Source: Ideonella alba | GTDB lineage: Bacteria; Pseudomonadota; Gammaproteobacteria; Burkholderiales; Burkholderiaceae_C | Direction of reading: 5' to 3' | DNA length: 64,000 nt | Assembly: GCF_018069875.1 (NCBI RefSeq) | Contig: NZ_JAGQDF010000014.1 | Coordinates: 103,003 to 167,002, forward strand | Part shown: piece by piece, positions 59,641 through 64,000 of the stretch | Layout of the letters: each line of letters begins with the position of its first letter | Position numbering within the stretch: the stretch's first letter is position 1 | Made by a program: the position numbers and the translations under genes | Notes under the pieces: model-generated | Seen by the model: only the letters and a program-made list of their open reading frames with translations | What the model was told of the DNA's origin: nothing | Databases searched by the model: none

Positions 59641-59668
59641 CGTGGCGGGCGCCGCGGCGCCCGCCACG
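59641..59668 (+). terminator. Intercistronic hairpin between nifH and nifD
   Basis: Arms CGTGGCGGGCGCC and GGCGCCCGCCACG are perfectly complementary with a 2-nt loop (12 bp with a 4-nt loop in practice). No T tract follows, so it is more likely an mRNA-stability or partial-termination element that raises nifH over nifDK expression. Confidence 0.65.
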
Positions 59669-59746
59669 CTCCCCACCACGACAAGGCCCCCGGCCAAGCG
59701 TCGCTCCCACCGAACACCCCCGAACCATCCTTGATGGAGTCACCCC

Positions 59747-61213
59747 ATGAGCATGACCGTTGAAGACCGCAAGGCCGAGAACAAGGCCCTGATCGACGAA
59801 GTCCTGAAGGCTTATCCCGAGAAGATGGCCAAGCGCCGCGCCAAGCACCTTGGCGTCTTCGAGGACGGCAAGCCCGACTGCGGCGTCAAGAGCAACATCA
59901 AGTCGCTGCCCGGCGTGATGACCATCCGCGGCTGCGCCTACGCCGGCTCCAAGGGCGTGGTCTGGGGCCCGATCAAGGACATGGTGCACATCAGCCATGG
60001 CCCGGTGGGCTGCGGCCAGTACAGCTGGGCCGCGCGCCGCAACTACTACATCGGCGTCACCGGTGTGGACACCTTCGTGACGATGCAGTTCACCTCCGAC
60101 TTCCAGGAGAAGGACATCGTCTTCGGCGGCGACAAGAAGCTCGACAAGATCATCGACGAGATCGAGGCTCTGTTCCCGCTGAACAAGGGCATCTCGGTGC
60201 AGAGCGAGTGCCCGATCGGCCTGATCGGCGACGACATCGAGGCCGTCAGCAAGAAGAAGAGCAAGGAGTACGGTGGCAAGACCATCGTGCCCGTGCGCTG
60301 CGAGGGCTTCCGCGGCGTCAGCCAGTCGCTGGGCCACCACATCGCCAACGACGCGATCCGCGACTGGGTCTTCGACAAGACCGACCCCAACAAGCGCCCG
60401 GACTTCGTCTCCACGCCCTATGACGTGGCGATCATTGGCGACTACAACATCGGCGGCGACGCCTGGTCCAGCCGCATCCTGCTGGAAGAGATGGGCCTGC
60501 GCGTGATCGCCCAGTGGTCGGGCGACGGCACGATCGCCGAGCTGGAGAACACCCCCAAGGCCAAGCTCAACGTGCTGCACTGCTACCGCTCGATGAACTA
60601 CATCTCGCGGCACATGGAAGAGAAGTACGGCATTCCCTGGGTGGAATACAACTTCTTCGGCCCGACGATGATCGAGAAGAGCCTGCGCGAGATCGCCAGC
60701 CACTTCGACGACACCATCAAGGCCAAGGCCGAGGAGGTGATCGCCAAGTACCGCCCGATGGTGGAAGCCACCATCGCCAAGTACAAGCCGCGCCTGCAGG
60801 GCAAGAAGGTCATGCTGTACGTGGGCGGCCTGCGCCCGCGCCACGTGATCGGCGCCTACGAGGACCTGGGCATGGAGGTGGTGGGTACCGGCTACGAGTT
60901 CGCCCACAACGACGACTACCAGCGCACCACCCACTACATCAAGGACTCCACGCTGATCTACGACGACGTGACCGGCTACGAGTTCGAGAAGTTCGCCGAG
61001 GCGATCAAGCCCGACCTGGTGGGCTCGGGCATCAAGGAGAAGTACGTCTTCCAGAAGATGGGCGTGCCCTTCCGCCAGATGCACAGCTGGGACTACTCCG
61101 GCCCCTACCACGGCTACGACGGCTTCGCCATCTTCGCCCGGGACATGGACATGGCCATCAGCAGCCCGATCTGGGCCCTGGCCAAGTCCGCCCCGTGGAA
61201 GAAGGCCGCCTGA
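59747..61213 (+). CDS. nifD: Nitrogenase MoFe protein alpha subunit NifD
   Basis: 488 residues. P-cluster ligands Cys63, Cys89 and Cys155, and FeMo-co ligands Cys279 and His446, correspond to Azotobacter 62/88/154/275/442. Forms the alpha2beta2 MoFe protein with NifK. Mo-type rather than V- or Fe-only alpha subunit by its length and the [20 protein letters not shown] segment. Confidence 0.98.
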   Translation: MSMTVEDRKAENKALIDEVLKAYPEKMAKRRAKHLGVFEDGKPDCGVKSNIKSLPGVMTIRGCAYAGSKGVVWGPIKDMVHISHGPVGCGQYSWAARRNYYIGVTGVDTFVTMQFTSDFQEKDIVFGGDKKLDKIIDEIEALFPLNKGISVQSECPIGLIGDDIEAVSKKKSKEYGGKTIVPVRCEGFRGVSQSLGHHIANDAIRDWVFDKTDPNKRPDFVSTPYDVAIIGDYNIGGDAWSSRILLEEMGLRVIAQWSGDGTIAELENTPKAKLNVLHCYRSMNYISRHMEEKYGIPWVEYNFFGPTMIEKSLREIASHFDDTIKAKAEEVIAKYRPMVEATIAKYKPRLQGKKVMLYVGGLRPRHVIGAYEDLGMEVVGTGYEFAHNDDYQRTTHYIKDSTLIYDDVTGYEFEKFAEAIKPDLVGSGIKEKYVFQKMGVPFRQMHSWDYSGPYHGYDGFAIFARDMDMAISSPIWALAKSAPWKKAA

Positions 61214-61246
61214 GTCCCCCGCAACACCATTCGACTGGAGAGCACC

Positions 61247-62806
61247 ATGCCTCAAAACGCCGACAAGGTCATCGACCACGAGATGCTGTTCCGCGAGCCG
61301 GAATACCAGGCGCTGTTCAAGAACAAGAAGGAGAACTTCGAGTTCAACCATGCCGACGCCAAGGTCCAGGAGATCCGTGACTGGACCAAGTCCAAGGACT
61401 ACCTGGAGAAGAACTTCGCCCGCGATTCGCTGGTGGTCAACCCCGCCAAGGCCTGCCAGCCGCTGGGCGCCGTCTACGTGGCCAACGGCTTCGCCAAGAC
61501 GCTCAGCTTCGTGCACGGCAGCCAGGGCTGCGTGGCCTACTACCGCTCGCACTTCAGCCGCCACTTCAAGGAGCCGACCAGCTGCGTCAGCTCGTCGATG
61601 ACCGAGGACGCCGCGGTCTTCGGCGGCCTGAACAACATGATCGACGGCCTGGCCAACACCTACAACCTGTACAAGCCGGACATGATCGCGGTCAGCACGA
61701 CCTGCATGGCCGAGGTGATCGGTGACGACCTGGACGCCTTCATCAAGAACGCCAAGCAGAAAGGCTCGGTCCCGGCCGAGTTCGACGTGCCCTTCGCCCA
61801 CACCCCGGCCTTCGTCGGCAGCCACATCACCGGCTACGACAACGCGCTGCTGGGCGTGCTCAAGCACTTCTGGGACGGCAAGGCCGGCACCACCGAGCCG
61901 CTGACCCGCGTGCCCGGCGAGAGCATCAACTTCATCGGCGGCTTCGACGGCTTCGTCGTCGGCAACATGAAGGAAGTGCGCCGCATCTTCGACCTGTTCG
62001 GCGTCGACTACACCCTGCTGTGCGACCCGTCCGAGGTCTGGAACACCGCCACTGACGGCGAGTTCCGGATGTACGCCGGCGGCACCACCAAGGAAGAGGT
62101 GGAGAAGGCCCTGAACGCCAAGGCGACGATCGTCTTCCAGGAGTACTGCTCCGAGAAGACCATCAAGTACCTGAAGGAGAAGGGCCAGGAGGTGGTGGTG
62201 CTGAACTGCCCGGTGGGCGTGGCCGGCACCGACCGCTTCATCATGGCGATCAGCGAGCTGACCGGCAAACCGGTGCCCGCGCAGCTGGAGAAGGAGCGCG
62301 GCCAGCTGGTCGACGCGATGGCCGACAGCCAGGCCCACCTGCATGGCAAGCGTTTCGCGCTGTACGGCGACCCGGACCAGATGCTGGGCCTGACCGAGTT
62401 CCTGCTGGAGCTGGGCGCCGAGCCGGCCCACGTGCTGTCCACCAACGGCACCGAGGACTGGGCGAAGAAGGTCCAGGCGCTGTTCGACAGCTCGCCCTAC
62501 GGCACCGGCTGCAAGGCCTACCCGAAGCGCGACCTGTGGCACATGCGCAGCCTGCTGAACGTGGAGCCGGTGGACTTCCTGATCGGCAACACCTACGGCA
62601 AGTACCTGGAGCGCGACACCAACACGCCGCTGGTGCGCATGGTGTTCCCGATCTTCGACCGGCACCACTACCACCGCTACCCCACCTGGGGCTACGACGG
62701 GGCGATGCGCACGCTGATCATGCTGCTCGACGAGTTCTTCGAGACGCTGGACGCCAACACCATCATCCCCGGCAAGACCGACTACTCCTACGACATCATC
62801 CGATAG
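61247..62806 (+). CDS. nifK: Nitrogenase MoFe protein beta subunit NifK
   Basis: 519 residues. Cysteines in [25 protein letters not shown] and [12 protein letters not shown] are the P-cluster ligands. GGAG site and ATG 33 nt after nifD. nifT, which often follows nifK, is instead in the nifB operon. A family C repeat follows the stop. Confidence 0.98.
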   Translation: MPQNADKVIDHEMLFREPEYQALFKNKKENFEFNHADAKVQEIRDWTKSKDYLEKNFARDSLVVNPAKACQPLGAVYVANGFAKTLSFVHGSQGCVAYYRSHFSRHFKEPTSCVSSSMTEDAAVFGGLNNMIDGLANTYNLYKPDMIAVSTTCMAEVIGDDLDAFIKNAKQKGSVPAEFDVPFAHTPAFVGSHITGYDNALLGVLKHFWDGKAGTTEPLTRVPGESINFIGGFDGFVVGNMKEVRRIFDLFGVDYTLLCDPSEVWNTATDGEFRMYAGGTTKEEVEKALNAKATIVFQEYCSEKTIKYLKEKGQEVVVLNCPVGVAGTDRFIMAISELTGKPVPAQLEKERGQLVDAMADSQAHLHGKRFALYGDPDQMLGLTEFLLELGAEPAHVLSTNGTEDWAKKVQALFDSSPYGTGCKAYPKRDLWHMRSLLNVEPVDFLIGNTYGKYLERDTNTPLVRMVFPIFDRHHYHRYPTWGYDGAMRTLIMLLDEFFETLDANTIIPGKTDYSYDIIR

Positions 62807-62820
62807 GGCACTGCATCCGC

Positions 62821-62911
62821 CTGCTGCGCGGGCCGATCCGGGGTCTGCGGTGCTCGCCGTACGGGTGTACGGCTGCGCGCCTCGATCCCCGGCTCGACCC
62901 GCTCGCGACGG
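62821..62911. repeat. Palindromic repeat, family C copy 2
   Basis: Reverse-complement copy of 57115-57204, again with the GCCGTAC/GTACGGC palindrome (as GCCGTACGGGTGTACGGC). It begins 14 nt after the nifK stop and could act as a 3' stem-loop for nifHDK mRNA. Confidence 0.8.
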
Positions 62912-62958
62912 CGGCTGCAGCACCCTATCCGTCGGAGTGACACACGGAACATCCCATC

Positions 62959-63306
62959 ATGGCCAATGTGACATTCACCTCGCCGCGCATGAAGAAGGAC
63001 CTGACGGTCTATGCGGTGGCGGGCGACACCAAGACGCTGCTGGCGGTGGCCAAGGCGCATGCGATTCCGCTGGACTTCGAGTGCGAGAACGGCGAATGCG
63101 GGTCCTGCTCGGTGCAGGTCGGCATCCTGTCGGACAAGGCGCCCTATGGCTTGGCCCTGACCGAGAAGGAGAAGACGGTGCTGCGCTTCGCCGGCAAGAT
63201 CACGGCGCAGCAGATCGAGGACGCCGAGACCAAGGACATGCCGCCGCCCTGGCGCCTGGCCTGCCAGTTCGTTGTCCGCAACGAGGACATCCTGGTCACT
63301 TTCTGA
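62959..63306 (+). CDS. [2Fe-2S] ferredoxin resembling the Shethna FeSII protective protein
   Basis: 115 residues. Ligands Cys42, Cys47, Cys50 (FECENGECGSC) and Cys102 (RLACQ). The surrounding pattern (AVAGDTKTLLAVAKAHAIPLDFEC; LTEKEKTVL; DMPPPWRLACQFVVRNEDILVTF) closely follows Azotobacter FeSII, which binds both nitrogenase components during oxygen stress and shields them. It lies directly behind nifK. Relation to FeSII is from remembered family sequence, not an alignment run here. Confidence 0.82.
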   Translation: MANVTFTSPRMKKDLTVYAVAGDTKTLLAVAKAHAIPLDFECENGECGSCSVQVGILSDKAPYGLALTEKEKTVLRFAGKITAQQIEDAETKDMPPPWRLACQFVVRNEDILVTF

Positions 63307-63318
63307 GCGAGGCCCGAC

Positions 63319-63639
63319 ATGCCTGACGCGATCCTGGTGAAGACCACGCTGGACGGTCGTCCGGTGGAGGTGATCGACGGCTGGCTGTGCCTGGCCGGCG
63401 TGCCCGAGACCGACGAACTGGTGGTGCTGGACGAGCACCCCAACCGCCAGGCCATCCTGCGCGCCTGCCCCAAGGCCACGCACATGGCCGGGCGGCTGCC
63501 GCTGACGCTGGCCGAGGCTTCCGTGGCCCAGGCGGCGCTGCGGCGCTTCCATGATCGCTTCGACGGCTCGCCCCTGGCCGTGGCCGAGCGCCTGCGCCAG
63601 GCCAGCTGGAAGAAGGTCTTCGCAGAGGGCGCCGAGTGA
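63319..63639 (+). CDS. Nif-linked protein of unknown function (106 aa)
   Basis: Not recognised. 106 residues, soluble; N-terminal beta-rich part (ILVKTTLDGRPVEVIDGWLCLAG) and a helical C-terminal part (FHDRFDGSPLAVAERLRQASWKKVF). Starts 12 nt after the FeSII-like gene and overlaps the next gene by GTGA, so it is part of the nifHDK transcription unit. Confidence 0.6.
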   Translation: MPDAILVKTTLDGRPVEVIDGWLCLAGVPETDELVVLDEHPNRQAILRACPKATHMAGRLPLTLAEASVAQAALRRFHDRFDGSPLAVAERLRQASWKKVFAEGAE

Positions 63640-63890
63640 TCTACCTGCTCGAGCTGCCCGTAGGCGCGCCCCCGCACTGCTGGTTCGCCTTCGACGCTGA
63701 CGACCTGCGGGCCAAGCTGGACGCCGTCGGCGGCCCACCCGGCCACGAGATCCGGGTCTGGCCCGACGAGTCCAGCGCCGTGCTGGCCTTCGAGAACGAG
63801 GCCGATCCCTTGTGGGCCGGTCCCGGCTGGCATGCGCGGCGGGCGCTGTACGAGCAGTTGCTGGCGACCGAGGCGTTGGCGGAGGGCTGA
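63636..63890 (+). CDS. Nif-linked small protein of unknown function (84 aa)
   Basis: 84 residues from GTG 63636, coupled to the preceding gene by GTGA. Begins IYLLELPVGAPPHCWFAFDADDLRAKL and is rich in Trp and acidic residues; one cysteine. No family recognised. The last 110 nt of the window after it hold no gene that can be supported. Confidence 0.58.
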   Translation: MIYLLELPVGAPPHCWFAFDADDLRAKLDAVGGPPGHEIRVWPDESSAVLAFENEADPLWAGPGWHARRALYEQLLATEALAEG

Positions 63891-64000
63891 CAGCTGCCCA
63901 TGGCAGTCGTTTCCCGCAGATGTGGTTGAGGCGAGGTGGGGGAAAGGGGTCTCTCTCATGTCCCCCGGCCTGCGGCCTCCTCCTTGACTTCGTTCGACCC

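Overview
The window is GC-rich, densely coding bacterial DNA. Gene content points to a diazotrophic betaproteobacterium, most likely Burkholderiales of the Leptothrix/Ideonella/Rubrivivax type; the genus is inferred from gene order and family resemblance and was not tested by search. No rRNA, tRNA, insertion sequence, integrase or CRISPR array is visible. The first gene is cut by the left edge.

Layout. (1) 1-4.0 kb: the 3' part of an NAD-linked formate dehydrogenase large subunit, a HAD phosphatase and a short-chain dehydrogenase. (2) 4.2-11.2 kb: a 1911-residue secreted glycine-rich protein built from seven ~195-residue repeats, coupled by a TTGA overlap to an outer-membrane beta-barrel gene. 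(3) 11.4-18.2 kb: a NarL/NarX-type two-component pair divergent from pqqABCDE (pqqA is a 24-codon gene), followed by an orphan membrane histidine kinase. (4) 18.5-25.0 kb: an ISC-type iron-sulfur operon inside the nif region (iscS-iscU-erpA-like-iscA-hscA-fdx, without hscB or iscR) ending in a chemoreceptor gene. (5) 25.1-33.1 kb: nifV-nifW-fixABCX-ferritin-like-[2Fe-2S] protein-nifA. (6) 33.2-43.4 kb: nifB-fdxN-iscA(nif)-helical repeat protein-LRV-nifZ-nifZ2-hypothetical-nifS-nifT-hypothetical, then an unusual block of a DegT-fold protein lacking its PLP lysine, a degenerate SIR2-like protein, a [2Fe-2S] ferredoxin and an FAD oxidoreductase. (7) 43.4-49.9 kb: a BLUF photoreceptor, two DUF1566-type secreted proteins, modABC and divergent modE. 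(8) 50.1-58.3 kb: several nif-linked proteins of unknown role, an MFS transporter, FmdB, a NifO-like protein, draG-draT, and an unknown gene coupled to a truncated haemoglobin. (9) 58.7-63.9 kb: nifHDK, a ferredoxin resembling the Shethna FeSII protein, and two small unknown genes.

How it fits together. FixABCX and the ferredoxins can supply low-potential electrons. NifB/V/S/Z/W/T with the local ISC genes supply clusters and cofactor precursors, and ModABC/ModE supply molybdate. NifA (with the Cys motif of oxygen-sensitive NifA and no NifL here) can act with sigma-54 at promoters before iscS, nifV, nifB and nifH. These four promoters share a -24/-12 element and an IHF-like 13-mer 16-17 nt upstream of it; three also have an exact TGT-N10-ACA site. 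DraT/DraG, the FeSII-like protein, the truncated haemoglobin and the ferritin-like protein would protect or switch nitrogenase post-translationally. nifE, nifN, nifX, nifQ, nifU and nifL are not in the window.

Three families of short palindromic repeats sit at operon junctions. One copy lies where hscB would be expected, one has become a small ORF between fixB and fixC, and an inverted pair brackets nifHDK.
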